In this document: positions 1 to 5,732 of the stretch, piece after piece
Layout: every line of letters starts with the position of its first letter
How positions within the stretch are numbered: position 1 is the first letter of the stretch
Assembly: GCA_013824905.1 (NCBI GenBank)
Contig: PNOO01000124.1
Location: 1-7,110 of the forward strand
From: Syntrophus sp. (in: bacteria)
GTDB lineage: Bacteria > Desulfobacterota > Syntrophia > Syntrophales > UBA5619
Reading direction: 5' to 3'
Length of the DNA: 7,110 bases
Program-made: the position numbers and the translations under genes
The notes under the pieces: model-generated
What the model was told of the DNA's origin: nothing
Databases searched by the model: none
Seen by the model: the letters and a program-made list of their open reading frames with translations, nothing else

Positions 1-2
1 AA

Positions 3-98
3 AAAGCGAAATCCCGGCAGCAGGTATACCGGGAGGAAAACCTGGGGGCTCACATATATCGTGCATTCCAAATGATCGACATAAAGAGTTTATTTTGA
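3..98 (+). CDS. possible C-terminal tail of an upstream gene (partial)
   Basis: A frame open from the window edge ends at TGA 96-98 and would give about 31 residues, mostly polar and charged, ending in DIKSLF. The composition resembles an ordinary soluble protein C-terminus, but no family is recognisable. A second frame is open from base 2 to TGA 155-157; its product is rich in Gly and Pro and looks less protein-like. Only one of the two can be the real upstream gene, and neither may be. The sequence before base 1 would decide. Confidence 0.2.
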   Translation, partial: KAKSRQQVYREENLGAHIYRAFQMIDIKSLF

Positions 99-177
99 TA
101 CAAGGGATGAACGATATCACCCCTCTCTGTCATCAACCGGGATTGGGCGGATTTTGAGAATCTTAAGGACGCCGGCC
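99..177 (+). promoter_or_regulatory. leader and ribosome binding site of the MetE-like gene
   Basis: This stretch holds no convincing gene. AAGGA at 165-169 lies 8 bases before ATG 178 and is the best ribosome binding site, so it decides the start. A TTG at 154 in the same frame would add 8 residues but has only a weak GGCGGA-like sequence in front. TTGATA at 95-100 resembles a -35 box, but no matching -10 box lies 16-18 bases downstream, so no promoter is called. Confidence 0.4.
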
Positions 178-1230
178 ATGTTGAATATGCTCATGCCCTT
201 CGCAGGCAATCTGATGACCACGGGGATGGGTATCCTGCCCCATAAAGAAATGGTGGGAGCCTTGTCTGTGGCCATGAGCGTTGATATTCCCTTTTGGCCT
301 CAGCTGCCCAAGATGAAGTATTTTGAGGATATGTACGTTCAGGCCTCAGAGAATTTCCCCGGTATCATGCTGGATCCGGAAAATCGCAGGATCTATTTCA
401 GTTCGGAAAAATTTTATGAAGAACTGGAAAATGTCTTGATGCACTTGGAAAACGAAGCTTTCTTTCGAATGTCCCCTCAGTTTTCAGCCGCCTATCATCA
501 ATTTTTATCCTATGACTTATCTCAGTATGCAGCGATTCGCGGTCAATTGGAAGGCCCGGTGAGCTTCGGTTTGAATGTGATGGATGAAAACAAGAAACCG
601 ATGATCTTCAATGACGAAGTGCGTTCCATACTCTTTGATTTCATGGCCCGGAAGGCCAACTGCCAATTGCACGAACTGAAAGAATCAAATCCCCAAGCCT
701 TCCTTTTTATTGACGAACCAGGGATGCAGTACATCTTCAGCGGCCTCTCCGGCTATACGGCTCAGATGGCGCGCGTTGATTTAGAAGGCTTTTTTGCACA
801 GATCGAACACCCCCGGGGCATCCACCTCTGCGGCAATCCTGACTGGGATTTTCTGCTTCATCTCGATATCGATATCCTTTCGTTCAATGCCTACAATTGC
901 GGAGAGATATTCGTCAAATACAGGGACGGCATCAAGAGATTTATGGATAAAGGCGGTATGTTCGGCTGGGGACTGGTTCCGTCTAATCATGATGAATTCA
1001 ATAAGGAATCGACGGAAGGCCTCAGCCGTCACATTGAAACTCTATGGCGGGAATTAGAAAAAGCCGGCTTCGATATGCACCAGATGCTTTCCCAAAGCAT
1101 TCTCATGCCGGCGACCTGTGCACTGATGAATCCCGATGGATCTGAAACCGTGGAAAGGGCATATGACTGTCTCAAAATATTGTCCCGTCGATTGCAGACG
1201 AAGTATCTTCATTACACTGACGAGAGGTGA
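178..1230 (+). CDS. MetE/UROD-superfamily methyltransferase-like protein (core-MetE type)
   Basis: A 350-residue protein of the cobalamin-independent methionine synthase C-terminal fold, lacking the N-terminal half of true MetE (about 750 residues). Near the N-terminus MTTGMGILPH corresponds to the MetE TTIGSFP region. GPVS (126-129) and IDEP (178-181, with the Asp that binds the amino acid in MetE) follow. HLC at 216-218 followed by GNPDWD, Glu243 and Cys314 are the likely zinc ligands, matching the His/Cys/Glu/Cys set of MetE. Such proteins move a methyl group to a thiol; in anaerobes the donor is thought to be a corrinoid protein rather than folate. The Ser of MetE's IGS is Ile19 here, so homocysteine as acceptor is uncertain. 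The protein is probably cytoplasmic, with no signal peptide or membrane segment. The gene ends 2 bases before the thiolase ATG and is more AT-rich than the genes after it. The fold is well supported; the reaction is not. Confidence 0.78.
   Translation: MLNMLMPFAGNLMTTGMGILPHKEMVGALSVAMSVDIPFWPQLPKMKYFEDMYVQASENFPGIMLDPENRRIYFSSEKFYEELENVLMHLENEAFFRMSPQFSAAYHQFLSYDLSQYAAIRGQLEGPVSFGLNVMDENKKPMIFNDEVRSILFDFMARKANCQLHELKESNPQAFLFIDEPGMQYIFSGLSGYTAQMARVDLEGFFAQIEHPRGIHLCGNPDWDFLLHLDIDILSFNAYNCGEIFVKYRDGIKRFMDKGGMFGWGLVPSNHDEFNKESTEGLSRHIETLWRELEKAGFDMHQMLSQSILMPATCALMNPDGSETVERAYDCLKILSRRLQTKYLHYTDER
1222..1230 (+). promoter_or_regulatory. ribosome binding site of thiolase 1, overlapping the upstream stop
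   Basis: GAGAGG (1222-1227) runs into the TGA of the MetE-like gene (1228-1230). It lies 5 bases before ATG 1233 and 8 before ATG 1236, favouring those starts over GTG 1227. The overlap of the site with the stop codon suggests translational coupling. Confidence 0.6.
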
Positions 1231-1232
1231 GC

Positions 1233-2450
1233 ATGATGGGAGAGGTCGTCATCACGCATGCCGTCCGGACGCCTATCGGGCGGATCGGGGGTGGTCTGCG
1301 GAACGTTTCCGAAACGGAGCTGGGCAGTCTCGCGGTGAAGGAGCTTCTGCGCAGGTCCGAATTGGCAGAAGAAGAGATCGATCAGGTGATTCTGGGGCAT
1401 GTCCGGCAGAGCGCGGACCCGTCCAATACGGCGCGCGTCGTGGCCCTGATGGCCGGCATCCCGGAATCGGTCCCGGCTTACACGGTTCACCGGCAATGCG
1501 GTTCCGGACTGCAGGCCATCATGGATGCCGACCGGATGATCCGCTGTGGGGAAGCGGAGGTGATCGTGGCCGGCGGCGCCGAGAACATGAGTCGGGCAAC
1601 CTACTTCATCCGCAACGCCAGGCACGGTTTGGGAAACGGCGATCATCCCATTGAGGATTCCCTTGTCCAGGGAGGGCCGGGGTCCGTTCCGGAGGAAATC
1701 TACGGCCGGCTGCCCATGGGACTCACGGCGGAGAACTTGGCGGACAAATACCGGATACCCCGCGAGGAACAGGACCGATTCAGCCTTGACAGTCAGGTGA
1801 AGGCGGCCCGGGCCATGCAGGAGGGACGTTTTAAAGAACAGATCATTCCTGTCCCGGTCCCGTCATCGGCCGGCCAGGCGACACTGTTCGATACCGATGA
1901 GCATCCGCGCCTGACGACCCTGGAAAAGCTGGCCGCCCTGCCGCCGGCTTTCCGGAAAGGCGGCAGCGTCACGGCGGGCAATTCTTCCGGGCGCAATGAT
2001 GGAGCGGCGGCCGTGCTCGTTATGGCGGGGAAAAAGGCCCGGGAACTCGGCAGAAAACCGCAGGCGCAGATCCTATCGGTCGCTGCGAGCGGCTGCGACC
2101 CGACGATCATGGGCATCGGCCCGGTGGAATGCACGCGGCTCGCCTTGAAGAGGGCAAGGCTCACCCTGCAGGAGATTGATGTGATCGAACTGAATGAGGC
2201 CTTCGCGTCGCAGTCGTTGGCGGTCATCCGGGAATGGATTCAATGGGGGATAGACGGGGGGACCCTCATGGCGAAGATCAATCCCAACGGAGGCGCCATC
2301 GCCCTGGGACATCCCCTCGGTTGTACGGGCGCGGCCCTGACGGTGAAGTGCCTCTACGAGCTGCGGCGCGTGAACGCACACCGCTATGGCCTTATCACGA
2401 TGTGCTGCGCAGGCGGTCTTGGCGTGGCCATGATCATAGAAAAGTGCTGA
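1233..2450 (+). CDS. thiolase (acetyl-CoA C-acyltransferase), catalytically complete
   Basis: A 405-residue thiolase of usual length, probably cytoplasmic. It condenses two acetyl-CoA to acetoacetyl-CoA or cleaves 3-ketoacyl-CoA with CoA. All catalytic landmarks are present, numbered from ATG 1233: Cys89 in HRQCGSGLQA (acylated nucleophile), Asn321 in NEAFA (oxyanion hole), His360 in GHPLG, and Cys391 in TMCCAGGLG (acid/base). The loop GGSVTAGNSSGRNDGA (about 244-259), which contacts CoA and substrate, is intact, as is GGAENMSR after the nucleophile. The Met at MGLTAEN is as in biosynthetic and degradative acetoacetyl-CoA thiolases. The stop lies 24 bases before the next gene, a divergent paralogue, and a hydroxyacyl-CoA dehydrogenase follows, so the enzyme probably serves short-chain acyl-CoA turnover. 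Chain length and direction cannot be read from sequence. ATG 1236 is an equally possible start. Confidence 0.95.
   Translation: MMGEVVITHAVRTPIGRIGGGLRNVSETELGSLAVKELLRRSELAEEEIDQVILGHVRQSADPSNTARVVALMAGIPESVPAYTVHRQCGSGLQAIMDADRMIRCGEAEVIVAGGAENMSRATYFIRNARHGLGNGDHPIEDSLVQGGPGSVPEEIYGRLPMGLTAENLADKYRIPREEQDRFSLDSQVKAARAMQEGRFKEQIIPVPVPSSAGQATLFDTDEHPRLTTLEKLAALPPAFRKGGSVTAGNSSGRNDGAAAVLVMAGKKARELGRKPQAQILSVAASGCDPTIMGIGPVECTRLALKRARLTLQEIDVIELNEAFASQSLAVIREWIQWGIDGGTLMAKINPNGGAIALGHPLGCTGAALTVKCLYELRRVNAHRYGLITMCCAGGLGVAMIIEKC
2163..2198 (+). repeat. 36-bp paralogous repeat, copy in thiolase 1
   Basis: This segment matches 3339-3374 at 32 of 36 bases. It encodes TLQEIDVIELNE, just before and including the oxyanion-hole Asn. 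The copies differ at four third-codon positions only. It is a remnant of the tandem thiolase duplication and not a mobile repeat. Confidence 0.8.
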
Positions 2451-2455
2451 TATGC

Positions 2456-2467
2456 GAGGAAGGGGGG
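2456..2467 (+). promoter_or_regulatory. ribosome binding site fixing the GTG start of thiolase 2
   Basis: A purine run, GAGGAAGGGGGG, ends 7 bases before GTG 2475. The frame is closed upstream by the TGA of thiolase 1 (2448-2450), and no ATG occurs between. An ATG at 2470 is out of frame and meets TGA after one further codon. ATG 2487 would remove part of the first beta strand. Confidence 0.6.
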
Positions 2468-2474
2468 CGATGCA

Positions 2475-3629
2475 GTGAATCGGGTTATGTTGGTCAGCGC
2501 TGCCCGGACGCCGCTGGGGGCCTTTTGCGGAAAACTGGAGGGTCTTTCGGAACAGCAGCTGGGTGCGGCGGCGATGCGGGAGGCGATACGGCGGGCGGAG
2601 ATAGAACCTGCGATGATCGATGAGGTAATCGTAGGCCTCGCAAAACAGACGAGCAGACCGTCCAACGGCGGACGGCATGCAATGCTTCTGGCGCGTCTGC
2701 CGGAGAATATCCCGGCTTACACCGTACAGAGGCAGAGCGCCTCCGGCCTGCAGGCGGTGGTGAATGGGTTCTGGGCCATCCGATGCGGCGATGCAGCAAT
2801 GATTCTGGCGGGCGGAATGGAAAGCATGAGTCAGATTCCCTTCGAGGTCCGCAACGCCCGCTACGATTTTACCGGGAAGGGCCGCGAAATCAGCGATGCC
2901 ATCCCGGCCCAGGAGGCGGGTGCACAGCCGGAGGAACGTTATGGAATACTGACTATGGCTCAGGTGGCGGAGAATTTTATACGGAAATATCGTTTTTCGG
3001 AAAGGGAACTGGAGGCATTCGCCGGGGGAAGTCTGCAAAAGGCCCTGTCAGCGGAGGACAAGGGCCTCTTCCGGGAAGAGATCTTTCCCGTGGCGGTGAA
3101 AAAGGGAAAGAAGGAGGAATCGATCGACCGGGACGAACTGCAAAAAAAGGCGCCATTGCTGGCTCCTCCTGCGGATGGTGCGGCCATGTGTCTCCTGGCA
3201 AGCCGGGAAAAGACAACGGCGCTGGGTCTTCCTGCCTTAGCGGAGATCGTTTCCGTCGGGATCGCGGCGGTCGATCCCCGTTACGCCGGGATGGCAGTGG
3301 CGGAGGCAGGGTTGAAGGCGCTCAGGCAGTCCGGTTTGACCCTGCAGGAGATTGAGGTCATCGAACTCAACGAGATGTCGGCGGCCGAGTGTCTGGCCAT
3401 CTTCCGGGAATGGCAGGTCCGGGGGGGCGCCCGGGACACATTGGCGGAAAGGGTGAATCCGTCCGGCGGCGCCCTTTCCATGGGAAATCCCTGGGGTGCG
3501 GCGGGGGCGGTGCTGCTGACGAAGGTCATCTATGGACTCCGTCGCAAGGGCGGTCGGATCGGCATGGCGGCCGTCACCGCGGAGGGCGGTCAAGGGATGG
3601 CCATGATCGTAAGGAACGACAGCTGCTGA
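2475..3629 (+). CDS. thiolase-like protein lacking catalytic residues (pseudoenzyme candidate)
   Basis: A 384-residue thiolase-fold protein that aligns with the upstream thiolase over nearly its full length but has lost its chemistry. The nucleophile Cys is Ser88 (QRQSASGLQ), the His of GHP is Asn338 (MGNPWG), and the second Cys is Thr368 (VTAEGGQG). Only Asn299 of NEAF-like NEMSA is kept. The CoA/substrate loop with TAGNSSG is deleted, explaining much of the shorter length. The fold is otherwise maintained: VSAARTPLGAF at the start, GGMESMSQ after position 88, TLQEIEVIELNE, and the glycine-rich end. There is no frameshift or internal stop. In known families thiolases are dimers or tetramers, so a structural or regulatory partner of thiolase 1 is a reasonable inference. 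Binding of an acyl-CoA or a different reaction is also possible. It begins with GTG, 24 bases after thiolase 1 and in the same frame, and ends 42 bases before the dehydrogenase. An automatic label of acetyl-CoA acetyltransferase would probably mislead. Confidence 0.9.
   Translation: MNRVMLVSAARTPLGAFCGKLEGLSEQQLGAAAMREAIRRAEIEPAMIDEVIVGLAKQTSRPSNGGRHAMLLARLPENIPAYTVQRQSASGLQAVVNGFWAIRCGDAAMILAGGMESMSQIPFEVRNARYDFTGKGREISDAIPAQEAGAQPEERYGILTMAQVAENFIRKYRFSERELEAFAGGSLQKALSAEDKGLFREEIFPVAVKKGKKEESIDRDELQKKAPLLAPPADGAAMCLLASREKTTALGLPALAEIVSVGIAAVDPRYAGMAVAEAGLKALRQSGLTLQEIEVIELNEMSAAECLAIFREWQVRGGARDTLAERVNPSGGALSMGNPWGAAGAVLLTKVIYGLRRKGGRIGMAAVTAEGGQGMAMIVRNDSC
3339..3374 (+). repeat. 36-bp paralogous repeat, copy in thiolase 2
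   Basis: Partner of 2163-2198. Of the four differing codons three are synonymous and one is Asp to Glu, so protein sequence was preserved here while the active-site segments changed. Confidence 0.8.
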
Positions 3630-3671
3630 TCGCTGCTGTTCAATCGAAAAGAAAGACAAGGGGGCAGGGGC

Positions 3672-4559
3672 ATGGAAATCAGGAGGATCATGGTGATCGG
3701 CGCCGGCTTCATGGGCTCCGGGATTGCGCAGGTCATGGCCGCGGCAGGGCACGAGGTGGTTCTTGGGGACATCGCGGAGGAGTTCATTGCCAGGGGGATG
3801 GATGCCGTCGCGAAGAACCTGGCGGGTCACGTAGCCAAAGGGAAGCTGTCGGAAGCGGACAGGGAGGCGATCATCGGGCGGATAAACCCGACGACGAAAC
3901 TCGTACCGGCGAAAGAGTGCGACCTGATCATCGAAGCCATTATCGAAAACAAGCAGGCCAAACTGGACCTTTTCAAGCAGTTGGAGGAAATCTGTCCTCC
4001 GCATGTGATCTTCGCCAGCAACACATCCTCCATCCCGATTACGGAGCTGGCGACTGCGACCAGGCGGCCGGATAAGTTTGCGGGTATGCATTTCTTCAGC
4101 CCTGTGCCGGTCATGAAACTCGTGGAGATCATCAGGGGCCTCAAGACCTCGGACGCGACGATCCAGGTCATCAGCGATCTGACCAACAAGATCGGTAAGA
4201 TCGGCGTTTTTGTCAAGGATGGACCGGGATTTCTAGTGAACCGGGTCAATGCGGCGCTGAGGAACGAGGTCTACAACTGTCTTGCCGAAGGGGTGGCCAC
4301 CATCGAGGACATCGACAAGGCCCTGAAGTTCGGATTGGGCCATCCTATGGGACCGTTTGAACTGGGGGATTTTGTGGGTCTTGATATCGGACTCGCCGTG
4401 GCGGAGACCCTCTGGGATAACTTCAAGGATCCGAAGTGGCGCCCCTCCCTGCTCCTTAAAAAACTCGTTGCCTCGGGCGATCTGGGACGCAAGACCGGCA
4501 AGGGGTGGTATGACTACACCAGCGGCGAGAAAAAAACGAGGACGGACATCCATCTGTAA
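3672..4559 (+). CDS. hbd: 3-hydroxyacyl-CoA (3-hydroxybutyryl-CoA) dehydrogenase
   Basis: A 295-residue protein with the length and two-domain order of single-function 3-hydroxybutyryl-CoA dehydrogenases, without a fused hydratase domain. It interconverts acetoacetyl-CoA and 3-hydroxybutyryl-CoA with NAD(P)(H). The N-terminal Rossmann domain has GAGFMGSG (10-17) and Asp33 at the end of the second strand, which usually favours NAD. The catalytic pair is His140 in MHFFSPVPVMKLVE and Glu152, with Ser119 of NTSS and Asn190 of FLVNR also in place. The C-terminal helical domain (about 186-285) contains GHPMGPFELGDFVGLD and ends in RKTGKGWYDY. ATG 3672 is preceded by AAGGGGG (3658-3664) at 7 bases. 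It follows the two thiolase genes and supplies the step next to thiolase, in beta-oxidation or in reductive synthesis of C4 acyl-CoA. Short-chain specificity is inferred from family resemblance. Confidence 0.94.
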   Translation: MEIRRIMVIGAGFMGSGIAQVMAAAGHEVVLGDIAEEFIARGMDAVAKNLAGHVAKGKLSEADREAIIGRINPTTKLVPAKECDLIIEAIIENKQAKLDLFKQLEEICPPHVIFASNTSSIPITELATATRRPDKFAGMHFFSPVPVMKLVEIIRGLKTSDATIQVISDLTNKIGKIGVFVKDGPGFLVNRVNAALRNEVYNCLAEGVATIEDIDKALKFGLGHPMGPFELGDFVGLDIGLAVAETLWDNFKDPKWRPSLLLKKLVASGDLGRKTGKGWYDYTSGEKKTRTDIHL

Positions 4560-4562
4560 TCG

Positions 4563-4615
4563 GTAAAAAAAGCTTGTGTTTTTGAAGAAATTTTTTAATA
4601 CTAGATGTGTATACA
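4563..4615 (+). promoter_or_regulatory. AT-rich spacer, candidate promoter region for the fbp unit
   Basis: Bases 4561-4600 have 9 G/C in 40, against roughly 60 percent in the flanking genes. The stretch has A and T tracts and -10-like hexamers TAATAC (4596-4601) and TATACA (4610-4615). TTGTGT (4574-4579) lies 16 bases before the first, but both matches are poor. The A and T tracts could pair weakly, yet no GC-rich stem precedes the T run, so no intrinsic terminator is called. A promoter is plausible by position and composition only. Confidence 0.3.
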
Positions 4616-4646
4616 GCGCTTTACCCCAGTCATCTCGGTAGACCGC

Positions 4647-4712
4647 TGGCGCCGGGCGCGCCGTCAGGGAGGCATGAGATGTCGCTCACGCCTCCTACCG
4701 GATGGCGCCGGG
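4647..4712. repeat. 10-bp direct repeat TGGCGCCGGG flanking a hairpin
   Basis: TGGCGCCGGG occurs at 4647-4656 and again at 4703-4712, on either side of the 4668-4695 hairpin. Its GGCGCC core is self-complementary, so the two copies can also pair with each other. CCGCT before the first and AGCGG after the second extend that pairing across a three-base bulge. In a GC-rich genome a 10-mer recurring within 60 bases may be chance. Confidence 0.4.
4668..4695 (+). promoter_or_regulatory. inverted repeat / RNA hairpin upstream of fbp
   Basis: GGAGGCATGAG (4668-4678) and CTCACGCCTCC (4685-4695) are complementary at 10 of 11 positions, with one A-C mismatch and a six-base loop. No T run follows, so it is not a standard intrinsic terminator. 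It lies 66 bases before the preferred fbp start and could be a protein-binding dyad, a leader RNA structure or an mRNA-stabilising stem. Confidence 0.5.
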
Positions 4713-4749
4713 AGCGGCTTGCATAAAAGAGGGATTGATCCGGGCAGTC

Positions 4750-4758
4750 GGGGAGGAG
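4750..4758 (+). promoter_or_regulatory. ribosome binding site deciding the fbp start
   Basis: GGGGAGGAG (4750-4758) is the strongest ribosome binding site in the window, and its GGAGG core ends 5 bases before ATG 4762. The earlier in-frame ATG 4702 has no comparable site: the purine-poor ACGCCTCCTACCGG precedes it. Confidence 0.65.
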
Positions 4759-4761
4759 ACG

Positions 4762-5706
4762 ATGGGAGAAGGGATATCGGATTACACCAAGTTTGTCATC
4801 GATCTGAGGCGCCAGATGTGGATGGTCGGCGTGGAGGAGGACCTCCGCCGTCTCATCTGGCAGATTGCGGTGACGGGAAAGTACATCTCCGCCAAGATCC
4901 ACGAATCAAACCGGAAGCTGGCCGGTTTCAAAAACCTCTACGGGGAGGAGCAGCTCTCGCTTGACCGGAGCTCCGACGAAATCCTCAAGAACCAGCTCCA
5001 GTTCTCGGGCTTCGTCCGGGAGTATGCTTCGGAGGAGCAGGACGCGGTGGTCCTGATCGGCAAGGGCCGGGAAAAATACTACGTCACGGCGGATCCGCTG
5101 GACGGCTCTTCCCTCGTCGATACCAACCTCTCCATCGGGACCATCATCGGCATCCACAAGGAGTCGGTCTTCTCGCGGGGACGGGATTCGATGGTGGCGG
5201 CGCTCTACATCACTTACGGTCCCCTCATCACGATGGTCTACTCCGCGGGGAAGGGTACACATGAGTTCGTTCTGAACCGGGAAGGGGAATATGTCCTCTC
5301 GCAGGAGCACATCATGCTTAAGGAACGAGGTTCTCTTTACAGTCCCGGAGGGCTCCGGAAGGACTGTACGGAAAAGCATCTGAAGTATCTGGAATTTCTC
5401 GAAGCGGAGGGTTACAAACTCCGTTATAGCGGTGGTTTTGTACCCGACATCAACCAGGTCCTGATCAAGCGGGGGGGGGTTTTTACCTATCCCGCCCTGA
5501 AGAAAAGCCCCCGAGGGAAGCTCAGACTCCTCTTTGAGTTGCAACCGATGGCCTTCATTATCGAGCAGGCCGGCGGAATCGCAACGGACGGCGCGGATGA
5601 GATTCTTTCGCTGCGGGTCGAGGATCTGGAGCAGCGCTGTCCGATCTATATCGGAAGCCGGTTTGAGGTGGAAAAGGCCATGGAGTTCCTGGCCGCCGAT
5701 TCATGA
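4762..5706 (+). CDS. fbp: class I fructose-1,6-bisphosphatase
   Basis: A 314-residue class I FBPase (family length about 330), cytoplasmic, which hydrolyses fructose 1,6-bisphosphate to fructose 6-phosphate in gluconeogenesis. The metal site is complete: Glu91/Glu92 (SEEQDAV), Asp111 and Asp114 in DPLDGSS, Asp68, and Glu259 in FELQPMAF. Substrate-side residues include Tyr222 (RYSGG), Tyr243 (FTYP) and Lys253 (GKLRLLFE), closely following eukaryotic and bacterial class I enzymes. Lys105-Tyr106 align with the Lys-Tyr pair that contacts AMP in the mammalian enzyme; whether AMP inhibits this one cannot be told, because the N-terminal AMP loop is only loosely similar. The start follows the ribosome binding site at 4750-4758; ATG 4702 would add 20 residues unlike the family. 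An aldolase-like gene begins about 26 bases downstream, so the two form a gluconeogenic pair. A G9 run followed by T5 lies inside the gene at 5471-5484. Confidence 0.95.
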   Translation: MGEGISDYTKFVIDLRRQMWMVGVEEDLRRLIWQIAVTGKYISAKIHESNRKLAGFKNLYGEEQLSLDRSSDEILKNQLQFSGFVREYASEEQDAVVLIGKGREKYYVTADPLDGSSLVDTNLSIGTIIGIHKESVFSRGRDSMVAALYITYGPLITMVYSAGKGTHEFVLNREGEYVLSQEHIMLKERGSLYSPGGLRKDCTEKHLKYLEFLEAEGYKLRYSGGFVPDINQVLIKRGGVFTYPALKKSPRGKLRLLFELQPMAFIIEQAGGIATDGADEILSLRVEDLEQRCPIYIGSRFEVEKAMEFLAADS

Positions 5707-5717
5707 ACAGGGACATT

Positions 5718-5725
5718 GAGTGAGG
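5718..5725 (+). promoter_or_regulatory. ribosome binding site of the aldolase-like gene
   Basis: GAGTGAGG ends 7 bases before ATG 5733 but only 1 base before ATG 5727, so the second Met (MIYENPDG) is the likelier start. The two choices differ by two residues. Confidence 0.5.
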
Positions 5726-5732
5726 TATGCCG

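Noticed and set aside
1..60. Cobalamin riboswitch ahead of the MetE-like gene
   Set aside because: The region contains GGGAGGAAAACCTGGGG, which only superficially resembles the B12-box, and the other conserved elements are absent. The CCCGG/CCGGG pair (13-17, 29-33) is a 5-bp stem and could be chance.
2448..2474. Read-through or selenocysteine TGA joining the two in-frame thiolases
   Set aside because: The TGA follows a normal thiolase C-terminus, and a purine-rich ribosome binding site and GTG start follow within 27 bases. No selenocysteine context is seen.
2073..3038. A 321-codon open frame on the - strand across the two thiolase genes
   Set aside because: It lies opposite well-supported thiolase coding sequence, its product is Arg/His/Pro-rich with no family likeness, and GC-rich genes commonly leave such antisense frames open.
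2475..3629. Thiolase 2 as a decaying pseudogene
   Set aside because: There are no stops or frameshifts over 384 codons, a strong ribosome binding site is present, and differences in the conserved segment from thiolase 1 are mostly silent.
3237..4091. A 284-codon - strand frame across thiolase 2 and the dehydrogenase
   Set aside because: It spans two real genes on the other strand, has a low-complexity Arg/Pro/His composition, and lacks a recognisable domain.
4563..4600. Intrinsic terminator after the dehydrogenase gene
   Set aside because: T6 at 4591-4596 is present, but any stem before it is made only of A-T pairs with a long loop; there is no GC-rich hairpin.
4605..4964. A + strand frame of 119 codons covering the fbp leader and start
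   Set aside because: It overlaps the clear FBPase frame, gives an Arg/Gly-rich product and has no good ribosome binding site. The leader is better read as non-coding.
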